Positions 22,646 through 35,592 of a DNA stretch of 64,000 nt are shown here, piece by piece; positions within the stretch are counted from its first letter, which is position 1; the number at the start of each line of letters is the position of its first letter. The stretch spans positions 15,696,820 to 15,760,819 of the forward strand of contig OX637352.1 of assembly GCA_951799405.1 (NCBI GenBank), read 5' to 3'. The position numbers and the translations under genes are program-made. The DNA comes from Agapetus fuscipes (Eukaryota > Arthropoda > Insecta > Trichoptera > Glossosomatidae). The notes beneath the pieces were generated by a model. That model had not been told where the DNA came from. It ran no database searches and saw nothing but the letters and a program-made list of their open reading frames with translations.

Positions 22646-23504
22646 TGTGCGTTTTGAACCTATTTGACCACATACAATTGCTTTGTGTTTACAAACAATA
22701 CTAATAAAAGAAAGAAAACTTTCCGACTTCAAAGTTTTAATGTGTTATTTTCAATATTTATTCGTCTTTTTTTACGCTCGTATCGCAGCAGACGAGGAGA
22801 TAGTTTTTGTAATACACGTTGTCTTTAACCCATATGCTCTGCGTGTGTGAGGGAGAAGTACCGTGCGGTAGAGAGGTTGGACAAGCAAGCGGCACAGATC
22901 CCACGTCCGAGCCCCTTGAAGAACAAAGGGAGACTGATTCATTTTGAACAGAATTTTAAAGGTTTGCGAAATAAGGAAAAAATCCATGAAAAAAAATATT
23001 TTGACTATTTGTTTTGTTGTTATAGGTTTAAAAAAGACTTTATCTACATGGATTTTTTTTCATTTTTTTTTTTTAAACATTGAATGTTGGAAAAAAACGT
23101 GTACGAAAAATACAAAAAAAAAAGAAATTTTGCAATATTCAAAAGGTAAAATAATGAAAACAATATCAAATTTCAAAAAAATAATCTGATCATGCCTTCA
23201 ACAAACTCTTTTAAAATTATTCTATCATAGAAAAAATTAAGATTTTTTTTTTGTTTTTGGAGGATATGCTTTTTAGCAAAGCTCTTTCCGCAACTAGCAA
23301 AAACAAGTCCAGATTAAGCTTTGATTTATATCCGTAAATAATTTATTTGACTTTTGAAAAAAATATGATATATAGTTTAAATGTTGATTAATCTTACGTA
23401 ATTTTTTGAAATATTAATTTATGTCTTAATGATGCTCTAAAAAAATAAATGAAAACATACTTTAAAAAAAAAAATCTTGAATATGCGTGGAGCGCACCCT
23501 TAAA
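22646..23504. other. Unassigned, very AT-rich
   Basis: Long A and T runs. A moderately GC-rich patch at 22840-22935 (GGAGAAGTACCGTGCGG) reads open in one frame but shows no family motif. Confidence 0.3.
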
Positions 23505-24763
<1,259 letters not shown>

Positions 24764-25029
24764 TCACGAGCTCTGAAAGAGAAACAACATGGGATATGAA
24801 ACAAAAACAGTCGGGGTAATAGCCGCGGGGGCCAAGAGGGCTGATCTTTCTAGCGTGTTTCGAATGGAACAACGTTGGTTCGATCCCCGCTTGGGTCACT
24901 TGACTTTAACTTTGACCCTGGTTCGACAGATGTTATTGGGTAATTATTATTTAATAATTCGTTAATAATAAACAATAATGAATTATTAAATGATGATATT
25001 AATACCTGTTTCTGGCCAGGCAGAATAGG

Positions 25030-27013
25030 TTTTTTTTTTTATAATATTTCCTTTATTATTCTTAATATTTTTTACAATACATACAATGTATTTAATTGTT
25101 CCCGCAAAGCCGAGGCTTGTCTGCAGGTTACATTACCATATTTATAATATTGATTTCTTATATATTTTTCTTATATATAATCCTTATACATTAACCTTTG
25201 TGTTTAAAGTGTGTCTTAATGTTTTTTTTTAATTTATTTATATTTTTATCTTCATTAATGCTTTTTGGAAGCTGATTATATAGTTTAGGGATAACACATG
25301 CCAATGTTCTCTTCCCGTAGTAATTTACCTGCCGAGGCTCCCTCAGCCGCTGTGCCGAAACTAGTCTTGTCTCATTTGGGTGCGATATTTTTATTTTGTG
25401 CTCATCGTCAAGAAAATGATCCGTCATTATTTTGTATTTGCATAGATTTTCCACCGATAAGACGTTGACATAGTTAAATAATATGTTGTGATTATCTTTT
25501 GCTTCTTTTTTTATTTCTTTTGGAACTATGCATTTTAATATTCTGATTTGTATGTTCAAGATCCTGTCGATATACAATTTAAAAGTAAGGCCCCATATTC
25601 TTAGTCCATAGGTAATAATCGGCTCAACCAACCCCATGTAAACCAGTCTTAGCACTGTGTATGGCAGGTATGGTTTTAGATGGTACATGTTCAGAAGGCA
25701 TATCCTTAGCTTGTTACAGACTGTCTTGACTTGCTCCTCCCAGTTGAAGTAGGAATCTATGATGATACCTAAGTACTTGTACTTATTCACAACATTTATT
25801 TTTGCACAAACACAGTCTCGCAGAGCTTTGTGAAAGCATTCGTATGTGTGGGCATATATTGTTATTTCTTCCCTATGTTTATTATATGGGGAGGTGATGT
25901 TTATGACTTTTGTTTTTTCCATGTTGATCGTTAGACTATAGTCGTGCGACCATTTTATCACTTGGTTAAAGTCTGCTTGCAGTTTCTGCTGTGCATCTTT
26001 TTGAGTGTCACCGATTGATACTATAGCTGTATCATCTGCAAATTGATAACAAATTGTTTGTGATGTGACTTTCTAATCTAATCTAATCTAATCTAAGCTG
26101 CAAAGATATATATCATTTAAGTTTTATATTAAATGCATTCCCACAAGCAGATATGTATAATTTCGCGCTAACACATGCCGCATGTGGACCTACAATATAA
26201 AAACCCAATCTCAAATGAACATAAGCCTTGCAACTCTTGCCGTCCTTCCCTGAAACAGAGGTGACATTGGCAAAGTGAACCAATTTTTACATTATGGGTG
26301 GTCAGCCGCATAACAACCTATAAGTCAAGGAACATACATGACAAATTACATTTTTTAAAAACAATAAATCACAATATATACATGGACATAAAAACTAAAT
26401 CATAAAACCAATTTTACTTTAACAAACCTCAGCCGCCAACATCACAGATCAACCGCCATTTCTTTCTATCCTTACATACTTCTTTCATTTCCTCCAGAGT
26501 CATAACCTTCTTCATACAATGACTTTAGTCATGGAATTGCAGTAAAGCAAGTATTCTAAGGGTCCAATGACCGATCCTTGTGCCACTCCCGTGTTTATTC
26601 TTGTATTTTTGCTGTAAGTGTCTTTTATTTTCACTGTTATGTGTCGATTTTGTAGATAGTTTGTTAGCAGTTGTTTGTATTTTCCTCTGATCCCGGCATC
26701 ATCCAAGCATTCTTCAAGGCGAAGATGGTCCAGGGTATCGAAGGCTTTTGCATAGTCCACAAATATAACTATCACATGTTTCTTGTTATTTAATGCCTGG
26801 TTTATGGTATTTGCAAAATCAGTCAAAAGCTGCGTTATGTTTTTCCTTTTTTGGAATCCATATTGTTGGGTGTTTATGATTGCATTCTTGTCAAGGTATT
26901 TAGTTATTTTTTGGACCAGGTATGTTTCAAATATTTTATTTATGCATGTTAAAATAGAGATGGGTCTGTAGTTATAGTATTCCTTGTGTGAATTTCCTTT
27001 GTAAATTGGTGAG
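25030..27013 (-). mobile_element. Jockey/CR1-type LINE, 5'-truncated, split
   Basis: Minus-strand reverse transcriptase in two blocks. The first (27013-26522) has NYRPISILTCINKIFE, FVDYAKAFDTLDHL and GVAQGSVIGPLEYLL. The second (26072-25191) has the catalytic QFADDTAIV, SLTINMEKTKV, YLGIIID and a thumb region ending at a stop near 25191. The 3' end is a T-run on the plus strand at 25030-25040, the poly(A) tail. Blocks are separated by an RTE-2/RepA insertion. The endonuclease is missing. Confidence 0.85.
26073..26521 (-). mobile_element. RTE-2 3' end with RepA, inserted in the LINE
   Basis: Minus strand: the last RTE-2 codons (GTATGAAGAAGGTTATGACT, ... GGCGGTTGATCTGTGATG), about 100 bases of 3' UTR, then a full RepA with TAGAT repeats. 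TGACTTT is duplicated at 26066-26072 and 26522-26528, so coding end, UTR and RepA entered as one unit. This is direct evidence that RepA is the RTE-2 3' end. Confidence 0.85.
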
Positions 27014-27137
27014 TTGGTGAATTGCATTCCTCTTCACAAATCTATTTTTTTAAATTTAAATTTAAAAACACAACGCAACTGAGCTGCACATGTAGTGGAG
27101 TAGACACCTTATAAGGACCAAAAAAAGTAGAGTAGAC

Positions 27138-27625
27138 CGGTCCGTAGGCTAATGGTTAACACTTCGGACTCGTGATTGGAGGGTGTGAATCGTGGCGGAG
27201 CAAGAAAAAATACATCGTTTTTCAAATTAGATTTTTCTTACACTATTTCTTACAGGTTGGTATGAGGCTGACCACCAATACTGTAAAAAATGGTTTACTT
27301 TGCCAATGTCATCCCTGTTTCAAGGAAGGTTGGCAAAAGTTGCACATGCTGCATTTGTAAGTGCGAACGTACTGCGCCTGTTAGTGGGCATGCATTTAAT
27401 ATGTTCATACATCTACAACTTAGATTATTGCTCTTGACTGGGCTGAAAAAATAATCTGCTTTTAACAAAGACCGGTCACCAAAGGTACACTCAGCCTGCT
27501 GGATCTGAGTCTTGGTCTTGCTTGAGAATAAGCGCTTTGTACAGCAACAAACAAGCTCGCAGAGGGCTCTTGAGGTGTGGTTCACACAAAAACAGCGCTC
27601 ACTAAATAAATCATTCTAATATAAT
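27138..27625 (+). repeat. SINE-B split by RepA (duplicate of 11311-11815)
   Basis: ACCGGTCCGTAGGCTAATGG head and B-box-like word, RepA at 27257-27430, then the SINE-B 3' half with an ATT tail. Confidence 0.7.
27257..27430 (+). repeat. RepA (duplicate of 11437-11615)
   Basis: Retains GTAAGTGCGAACGTACTGCG where the parent copy has a deletion. Confidence 0.65.
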
Positions 27626-27675
27626 TATTATTAGAGGAACGCCTGCGATAGAGATTGATGTCATTATTCTGTATC

Positions 27676-27910
27676 ACTCGACATAAAGATATGTTAACAT
27701 TTAAGGCTCATATTAAATGCATGCCCACAGACAGGCACATGTAGGTTCGCGCCTACACATTCTGCATGTGTGCATAAAAATAAACAAAATTTCACATGAA
27801 CATACACCTTGCAACTCCCGCCGCCTTTCCCTTAAACCGGGGTGGCATTGGCGAAAGTGAACCAATTTTTACAGCAAGGGGGATCAGCCTCATACTAACC
27901 TATCAGTCAA
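27676..27910 (-). repeat. RepA (duplicate of 11905-12127)
   Basis: Near-identical to the parent copy; its tail end is replaced by unrelated sequence at 27635-27675. Confidence 0.7.
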
Positions 27911-28372
27911 GCAGCCAGAAAACTTTATTAAGTGTTTACATGTATTTATTTAATTACAAACAAAATCCCAGATTGCCGTCTATGGTTTTTTACGTCTCGG
28001 AAGACAACAGTTGCAAAAATGGTTGACATAACGAGATGTTAAAATATCAGAGATCATTTCGTGTTGCAGTGAAAGATGGGAGGTTAAAAACACCTAAAGG
28101 AAACGTTAATGGTTGAATAAGTGGTGAAAAAATGGAGAATAATGAAGAATATTAGGCGAGGGAATGTCTGCGGAGGAGAGTGAAAGGATTTCAACAAGTT
28201 AGCATGCTTTTGTCGAAGGATACACAAGAGTCCATCCCGCCATTTTCATTCAGGGTCAATGATAAAAACAGCCGGATTGTTGGTATAAAACAACAACTTC
28301 CTAGAAATAACGTTTTAATTCTATAAAAGATTAAATGATAATGTGAAATATTGTTGTATTTACACGACTTAC

Positions 28373-28500
28373 GGTGTACTTAGCGAGAAAAACAAGAAAA
28401 TGTGAAACACACAGAACTACGGGATCCGACACACGGGGACGCCGAAACTTGAGTGAAATTGACCACGCGATCGTTGAGTATGCAATGCTGTAAACGTAAA
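28373..28500 (-). pseudogene. Duplicate of the predicted HP1 5' UTR exon
   Basis: CACC|GTAAGTCG is preserved with the donor GT at 28372-28371, and the GC-rich upstream bases match 12593-12720. With the acceptor at 24774 it could still form a spliced 5' leader for the chimeric frame, across a 3.6-kb intron. Confidence 0.45.
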
Positions 28501-29429
28501 ATCCTTATACGTATGGAAAATAAAAAAATAAATGCTTTGATTTTTTTTTTGAACGACTGTTATGTTCGACAACTTTAATATAAAAAAAAAAAGTTAATGT
28601 CAGTATTACTCATAATGTCAAAAATCACTGGAACGCAAATAACAAAAAAAAGTAATAAGTAAAAATATACTTCTTTTTTTATGTTTTCAATTTAACAATA
28701 GTATTAATCAAGAACAATTTTGCAGCTTCATGCAAGGACAATGATTTTAAAGCGTAAATGAGCTTTAAAATAGATTAAAGTGTGAGGTGAAATGATAGTG
28801 GAAAAGTGAAAGTAGGGAAATTTTGAATTCTCATCATGGGTTTTCATGAACTACTGATGGTTAATGCTTTTAGTGCGGGGCTTTCTTCACACTGCCCACA
28901 TCGCGTTTTTTTCTTTTATTGTTCAATATTAAATCTGAGAAGTTGTCAGCACTGATGATAACAAAACAAATCTTGGAACATTTGAAAATGAATTTAAATT
29001 TGATCCTTTGATTAAAAAAATAAAACTTCAGTAATTTTGAATGAATTTTCTTGCTAAAACCTTTTGCTTTATTTTTTATTTGAATAAATGTTTTTTTTGT
29101 ATTGATAATGGATATATAGGTATTTAAAAAATCAAAAGAAAAAGAAGAAGCAAGATCTCAAATGTCATCGGCACTTAACCTAAAAATATTATGTGATCAA
29201 AATGAAAGAAAAACAGTATGTTTTTACATGAAAAATTGAAAACTAATGCAAAAAACATTGATATTTAAAATATTTTTACAATATGTTAATTAAAAATATC
29301 AAAGATGAACCATTTATGAAAATACTCTTATGGGTAATTTTCTTTTTTTCGTACGTATGTCGGCACGTGAGTAGGTAGGTATTTTTTTTTCAGGATGGAT
29401 AAAATAATTCGCTGAAGCGTAAAAAAACG

Positions 29430-29592
29430 TAACTAAGTTACATATATAGTACAACCTTTTGCCCTTTTTATCCCAAAGGGTTCGCACGTGGCAAGTGAAA
29501 CCTACTTATTTTTACAGGTAGGTTCTCAGCTCCCAAGGTGGCTGGTAGGTACTCATTTCTTGTAAAAGCTGAGTAGGTTACTAAACCATGCA
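29430..29592 (-). repeat. SINE-C, truncated (duplicate of 15025-15190)
   Basis: The copy breaks off shortly after GAGTAGGTTACTAAACCATG, close to the right limit of the HP1 segmental duplication. Confidence 0.6.
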
Positions 29593-29635
29593 GTTTTTTT
29601 TTAATTTTGAATATGAAATATGATTTTTTTTAAAT

Positions 29636-29892
29636 TTCCTTGACTTGTAGGTTGGTATGAGGCTGACCACCCATACTGTAAAAAATGGTTCACTTTGCCA
29701 ATGTCACCCCTGTTTCAGGGAAGGTCGGCAAAAGTTGTGGGGCTTATGTTCATTTGAGGTTTGGATTTTATTTGTAAGTACACATTCAGCATTTGTAAGC
29801 GCGAACTACACTTGTTGGTTTGTGGGCATACATCTGAGAGCTTTGAATGAATATATCCTTGCAACTTAGATTATAGATTATAGATTATAGGT
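29636..29892 (+). repeat. RepA, TAGATTA-tailed
   Basis: CCTTGACTTGTAGGTTGGTA to GCAACTTAGATTATAGATTA; the tail repeats AGATTAT. Confidence 0.75.
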
Positions 29893-29945
29893 ATAAAATG
29901 AGGAGAAAGTTTTTTAAAATTTTAAATATAAAAATATACTACATA

Positions 29946-30012
29946 TGGTTTGGTAGCAGTCTAGTGGTTAACGTTACTGACTCGTAATCTGGTGAGAGTG
30001 GGTTCGATTGCA
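29946..30012 (+). repeat. tRNA-like SINE head, variant
   Basis: GGTAGCAGTCTAGTGGTTAA and GTGGGTTCGATTGC form A- and B-box-like words. The same variant anticodon arm occurs at 5040-5075. Confidence 0.45.
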
Positions 30013-30119
30013 AAGGCTTAATATAATATCATTAATTTAAAAAAAATGTAATTTAAAGAAAACTCAAGTAGACTACACAGAAAACTTTCTTACCGCGTTG
30101 CCTCCGAAAGCGACGCATG

Positions 30120-30385
30120 TCTAATCTAATCTAAGTAGCAAAGATATGTTACATTGGAGATTCACATTATATGCATTCTCACAAGCAGACACGTACAAGT
30201 TCGCGTTTGCAGATGCCGCATGTGAACCTACAACACGAAAACCAAATCTCATATGGACATACATCCTGCAACTCTTGCCGTCCTTCCCTGAAACAGGGGT
30301 GACCAGGTACCTAACATTGGCAAAGTGAACCATTTTCTACAACATGGGTGGTCAGCCGCATACCAACCTATAAGTCAAGGAATTG
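30120..30385 (-). repeat. RepA of composite repeat, second copy
   Basis: TCTAATCTAATCTAAGTAGC at the left, CCTATAAGTCAAGG at the right; followed by SINE-C and SINE-B pieces in the same order as at 15893-16400. Confidence 0.75.
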
Positions 30386-30387
30386 CA

Positions 30388-30600
30388 TGTGGCGCGTGGA
30401 ACCTAATTATGTTCACAGGTAAGGGGGCAGGTCTTACGCCAACCACTTCACTTGAAGTGGGGGAATACATTTGAAAATATAAATGGTAGGTAGGTATATC
30501 CATGGTATATCTTTTTATGTGTTCCGCCGGGATTCGAAACCACAACCTTCCATGTACGAGCCAGAAGTGTTACCCACTAGACTACGGATCGGTCAATATG
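30388..30600 (-). repeat. SINE-C/SINE-B composite, second copy
   Basis: Same junctions as 16150-16400, including the GGGGGAATA join between the SINE-C and SINE-B parts. Confidence 0.65.
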
Positions 30601-30608
30601 GGTGGTTA

Positions 30609-31635
30609 CCCAACAAGCAAACTAGTCATATAAAAAAACCGTTATACGACTTTAAGTCATATAAGAGTTGTATAGCAGTTATTAAATGACCTGTTCGTCG
30701 TATAGACGTTGTACATCCGACTGTTAAGTCGTCTGACTAAATAGTCGTATTACATCGTCTAATAAACGTTTTAACAACATAATTATAAAACTATCACATA
30801 ATGGTTTTATTAAAACGTTTACTCAACACAAACCTAAGTCGTATAAACATTTCAGTCGTATAAAGGTTTTTTTAAAGACAATTTTGTCGTATAAGAGCAT
30901 TTGGATAACATCTATACAACTTGTTGGTTTTATAAACGTTTTAAAAAAACCCTTATATGACCATTATAAAGTTTTTAGAAATTCTAAAACAAAAAACAAT
31001 ATGGCGCTCGATCACGCAGTCTTTCAAAAACGTTTATTCGACCAAAGGTTATATAACAGTCGTATAACGGTGTATCGATGACTTGCACTAAAATGGCTGA
31101 CCATAAAGATATAAAATGTTTTAAAAATGTTTTTAAAAATTGTCAAAAATTAGATTATCCTTAGAGGGCGACAGTAAATAACTTAGTATCATGATATATA
31201 ATACCAATGAAATGACATTCCCATAGAAATCCAGACGTAATCCAATCTTTACCATATACTCAACACATATTCAATATTAATACTAATAATAAACCATTTT
31301 AACTTACCTTATTGTCTACTTTGTCCAATTTTTGACACTAAAACATATTGGTCATTTTAAAACCTTTATATGACTCTTTGGTCATGTAAATGTTTTCTCT
31401 GTACTCTTATACAACGTTTTGGGATTTCTGTAACCTTTATACTATCTTTACTCAACTATTTGTTGTTATCATAAAACCTTTATTTAACCATTATACGACC
31501 AATAGGTCGTATAATTTGCGCCACTTTCGCATTTTATAAACGTTTTCGTAACGTTTATATGACCAATCTTATCGGACCAGAAGTTGCAGTAAAACGTTTT
31601 CTCAACTTTTATACGACCTTTTTTTGCTAGTTGGG
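30609..31635. mobile_element. Non-autonomous DNA transposon with GTCGTATA motif clusters
   Basis: The ends CCCAACAAGCAAA and, inverted, CCCAACTAGCAAA are flanked by TA on both sides (30607-30608, 31636-31637). The octamer GTCGTATA or its complement TATACGAC occurs about nine times, mostly in the outer thirds, often followed by AACGTTTT-like words. No transposase frame is present. Confidence 0.65.
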
Positions 31636-31649
31636 TATTCTTTGCCCAT

Positions 31650-32150
31650 CGAAAAATGTTCGATTGGCGGTACACGGTGGTATACTAGTGCCCACTTTGA
31701 TGTACGGAAGTGAAGCTTGGACGATGAACGAGAGTGAAATAAGTTAAGTCCATACGGTCGAAATGGACTTTCTAAGAAGTGTAAGAATGATTGGAAAAAA
31801 ACGGAAAGATAGGGTGAGGAATGAGTTAGTGAGAGAAGAAGCAAGGGAAAGTATAAAAGTAAAAATCAAAAGGGGTTTGTTAAAATGGTTTGGACATATG
31901 GAAAGAATGAATGACGAAAGATTGACGAAGAGCGTGTACGCTGCAACTATGAATGGAAGCCGTGGTAGGGGAAGACCGAGAAAAGTACCTATGGATGGAT
32001 CAAATTTCCGAAATAGCGAATGAATGGGATATTCAGAGTCATAACAAAAGGAGAGAGTGCATGAAAAAGATTATGACTCTGAATGAAATGAAAGAAGTAT
32101 GTAAGGACCGAAAGGAATGGCGGTTGATTTGCAACAATGGCGGCTAGGGC
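31650..32150 (+). pseudogene. RTE-2 coding 3' part, frameshifted
   Basis: LMYGSEAWT (31694-31725), RNELVREEARE, LKWFGHMERMNDERLTKSVY and GRGRPRK are visible. The frame shifts near 31985 and continues as MDQISEIANEWD, KRRECMKKIMT, EVCKDRKEWRLICNNGG with a stop at about 32147. The 3' UTR and RepA follow. Confidence 0.8.
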
Positions 32151-32745
32151 ATTAATTCTAAGTGTAATATTAAGTTTAATTTTCCTTTATTTTACTTTAA
32201 TTTGTAATGTGTCTCATTATGAATTTCTGTAAATCATTTATATTTTTTTGTGCTCCTTGACTGATAGGTTGGTACGAGGCTGACCACCCGTGCTGTAAAA
32301 ATCGGTTCACTTTTGCCAATGCCACCCCGATTCAGGGAACGGCGGCAGGAGTTGCAAGGTCCATGTGAGATTTTCTTTATTTGTATGCACACATGCAGAA
32401 TATGTAGGCGCGAACCTACATGTCGCACGTTTAATAATAAAGAGCAATAACTCAAAAAACATGAATGTTGGGAAATCACGTTTGAAGTTCAGACAGCCAG
32501 TACAACTTGTATGGGATGAAAAAGGCGGCCGATGCTTTATCTCGGTCATCTTCGTCTAAATTGAACAGCTGTCGCATTCTACCTATTCTTCTCGCATTGT
32601 TCTTGCGTTTTATTACAAAATCTCGATTTTCCCAAATTTCGAGTTATTTCTCTTTATTATTAAACGTGCTATGTGTCTGTCTGTAGGCATGCATTTCATA
32701 TGAGCCTTAAATGTTAACATATCCTTGCAGCTTAGATTATAGATA
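32150..32745 (+). repeat. RTE-2 3' UTR and RepA, with MITE-G inside
   Basis: About 105 bases of UTR follow the RTE-2 stop, then RepA from CTCCTTGACTGATAGG to TTAGATTATAGATAG, broken by MITE-G at 32424-32670. A second joint linking RTE-2 to RepA. Confidence 0.8.
32424..32670. mobile_element. MITE-G copy 2 (247 bp)
   Basis: CGCACGTTTAATAATAAAGA at the left with its inverted match at the right; ATGT at 32420-32423 and 32671-32674. Confidence 0.8.
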
Positions 32746-32747
32746 GA

Positions 32748-34130
32748 TCCCTAGGAAGTCCCATATTGCCTTACCACGGGTAAAAAGCTGTGCACGCCTC
32801 TGATTTGCTGTTAAAATGCAGAGGTCATCTCTCTCTGTAGTTTCTGCTGCAGGTTATGGCGAATGACCTGCTGCCCTTTGTCGATATGGGTCACACAACT
32901 GTGTAGGTACGGTCATGCCTACTGCCGTACCTAGCGGCACATACATTACACGAGTAGGCGCCTATAGCCTATTCTGCGGCCCAGCTGCCTACTTTATGCT
33001 GCTCTGCGGAAGCGAGTAAAGGGCCTTCTCGGTGGTATTACGGGTACATGTAAGAACGACACAGTGACAAAAAGACACATGACAGAACAACACATGACGT
33101 AACGACACATGACAACGACGCATGACATAACGACTAGAGATTTATTTATAAATTCACGACACTTAGTGCCTTTTACAATACATACTAAAAATAGTGTTAT
33201 AAATACAAGAGTAAGTAAAAAGTATAAAATGAAACAACAAATATATCAGAACTACAATTGAAAACCATCCGGGATAAAAAGTAACATAAAACAAAATAAT
33301 GATTACATAAGTAGGTATTAATACTTTAAAAAAAAATAGAGAGATGAGATGGATCGACTGAATGTGGATATGAATGAATTGAAAGAGGTATGTAAGGATA
33401 GGAAAAAACGGAGGCAGCTCTGCAGAGGCTATGGCCACCCCTAGCGGAATGGTGACAGAGTTACAGTTACAGTTACAGATGCATGACACGCGCTCTCTGC
33501 GCGCGAGCGATTCACTGACTGACGAAGGAAACGACGGACTGCATACGCAAACTATCCCGACTATTCTCGGGTATTAACTATGTTGGTCGAGCGGGATAAA
33601 AAACAATAAGTAATATAGTTTTGATTAGAGTAAGTGAGCGAAAAATATTCGAGTGCGTGCAGGCACTTGCTTGTTTACAATTGTTTCAGTTGTGCAGTTA
33701 CTGTCATGGTGTGCTAAAATTACATGTTTTTATGGGTTAATTGAATGAAAAATTGTATTATTTTGTTACGCAAGTGCTAGACCGTTAATTTAATACTTTT
33801 AAAATGTCGAAAAACAATCAAAATAAACCTTACATGAAGTTTAATAGTTCGTTTTTTAAAGTTTTTTTTTTTCTATAATTCATTTTGTATCTTACTCGCA
33901 TCACAATCACAAACAAGCTGTATCAATCATGTTTCGGTTACCTAATTGAAACAATACTTTTCGAAATCCATTCGAGATCTCAAAAATGCTGAGATCGAAT
34001 TTCTGATCCCTCGAGATCACGACTTAGCGATCTCGTCTCGAGATTGCATTCCCTAGTCGTTCTGTCATGTGTCGTCATGTCATGTGTCGTTTTGCCACTG
34101 TGCCGTTCTATCCTGTCACAGATATTACCT
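32748..34130 (+). mobile_element. Dispersed repeat H, copy 2, with inverted tandem arms
   Basis: The left part repeats 16826-17180. An arm of GACACATGACAGAAC-like tandem words (33046-33140) recurs inverted at 34050-34117, and both arms end in ACGACTAG. Between them lie an RTE 3' scrap (33345-33480) and unassigned DNA. This looks like a foldback-type element, but its outer limits are uncertain. Confidence 0.5.
33345..33480 (+). pseudogene. RTE-1 3' scrap with AGTTAC tail
   Basis: Encodes MNELKEVCKDRKKRRQLCRG-like residues, the ATGGCCACCCCTAGCGGAAT end and three AGTTAC units. A third tail type for RTE-1. Confidence 0.65.
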
Positions 34131-34261
34131 ATCGTAATTCATAAAAGGTGCTTCGTGTACTTACGAGTATTAGCACTATGTACATAGGCCCGGTATTTTC
34201 AAAGTTAGCTTATGTGACTTTGAACTGATAAAAAAGCTACCCACACGATTGAAGTAAATAA

Positions 34262-34765
34262 TAAGAACAATCATATTAGAATGGAATATCCAGAGTCATA
34301 ATAAAAGAAGAGCCTGTATGAAGAAGGTTATGACTCTGGAGGAAATGAAAGAAGTATGTAAGGACAGAAAGAAATGGCGGTTGATCTGTAATGTTGGCGG
34401 CTAACGTTTATTAAAGTGAAATTTGTTTTATGTTTTAGTTTTTGATGTCCATATATATTATTATTTATTGATTTAAAAAATGTAATTTGTCGTGTATGTT
34501 CCTTGACTTATAGGTTGGTATGCGGCTGACCACCCATGCTGTAAAAATGGTTCACTTTGCCAATGTCACCCCTGTTACAGGGAGGGACGGCAAGAGTTGC
34601 AGAGTGTATGTCCATTTGAGATTTGGTTTTTATGTTGTAGGCTCACATGAGGCATGTGCAAGCGCGAACTTGTACATGTCTGGTTGTAAGAATGCATGTA
34701 ATGTGAATCTCCAATGTAACATATCTGTGCAACTTAGATTAGATTAGATTAGATTAGATATTAGG
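34262..34765 (+). mobile_element. RTE-2 3' end with RepA
   Basis: Coding end (EWNIQSHNKRRACMKKVMTL, KEVCKDRKKWRLICNVGG, stop at about 34403), roughly 95 bases of UTR, then RepA from TTCCTTGACTTATAGG to five or so AGATT units. The cleanest joint between the RTE-2 ORF and RepA. Confidence 0.85.
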
Positions 34766-34845
34766 ATGATTTATTTGGAGAGCGCAGTTTTTGTGTGAAT
34801 CGCACCTCAAGCGCCCTCTGCGAGCTTGGTCGTCGCTGTAGAAAG
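34765..34845 (-). repeat. SINE-B 3' scrap
   Basis: GGATGATTTATTTGGAGAGC and GCCCTCTGCGAGCTTGGTCG; follows the RepA tail directly. Confidence 0.6.
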
Positions 34846-34854
34846 CTATCCAAA

Positions 34855-35060
34855 CAAGGTTTACTTTTGCCAATGCTACTCTGGTTCAAGGCAAAGGTGG
34901 TAGGAGTTGTAAAGTTTATGTTCATGTGAGGTTTAGTTTATTTTGTATATTGTACACATGCAGCATATGTAAGCGCGAAATTACATGTGCCTGCTTGTGG
35001 GAATGCATTAAATTTGAGCCTGAAGTACCAATAGGTATATCTTATTATTTATCTTATTAT
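34855..35060 (+). repeat. RepA, divergent
   Basis: TTTACTTTTGCCAATGCTAC to AGCGCGAAATTACATGTGCC; ends in a TCTTATTAT simple repeat. Confidence 0.6.
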
Positions 35061-35279
35061 ATATATCTTATTATTAGCTATTTTGATTATAGGCTTTAGC
35101 CTGTAGGTTGTTAAGGACGGCAGTCCCGTACAAAACTGAGGTGTTCTCGCTGAGAAAAAAGTTTCAAATTAAAAAATGTTCATAATAAATAAATCACTTT
35201 TGTTCATTCATCAAATTTATTCGCAACTCAAGGAGCTTTTCCTCTACTAGCTCTGAATTTTCATTGCAAAAAAATATGC

Positions 35280-35592
35280 ACAGTCGGTGGAGTGCTTGCA
35301 TTCCATGCCGAGAGCTCAGGTACGAATCCCACCGAGGGTGTCCAAAATGATTCCCCTTTCGGTGTTGATTTCAAACCCAAAAATAAAATACCGGCAAGGT
35401 TTAGTCAACCTTCACAAAAAATTAGTACCAGCCTCCTCGGAAGCTGGGAAATCCTCACTTCAACTGAAGTGGTTGGCCTAAGGCCCTTACTTGAAAAATA
35501 AAAATAAATAGGTTCCACTCACCACACGCGAAATCCTTCAGGGATAGCGCGACAAGAAGTTATACTACATGTGTAGCTAAGTTGCGTTTTTT
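35280..35592 (+). repeat. SINE-C
   Basis: Head AGTCGGTGGAGTGCTTGCAT, B-box GGTACGAATCCCACC, 3' end GTGTAGCTAAGTTGCGTTTT. Confidence 0.75.

Larger units (their letters stand above)
24810..27063 (+). mobile_element. SINE-D carrying a nested LINE
   Basis: The head GTCGGGGTAATAGCCGCGGG with B-box GGTTCGATCCCCGC starts at 24810, and the 3' end (GAATTGCATTCCTCTTCACA, T-rich) lies at 27014-27063. AAAAACA is duplicated at 24803-24809 and 27064-27070. The parent HP1 intron has the empty site AAACAAAAACACAACG. The SINE body is split by a LINE at about 25030-27013. Confidence 0.8.
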
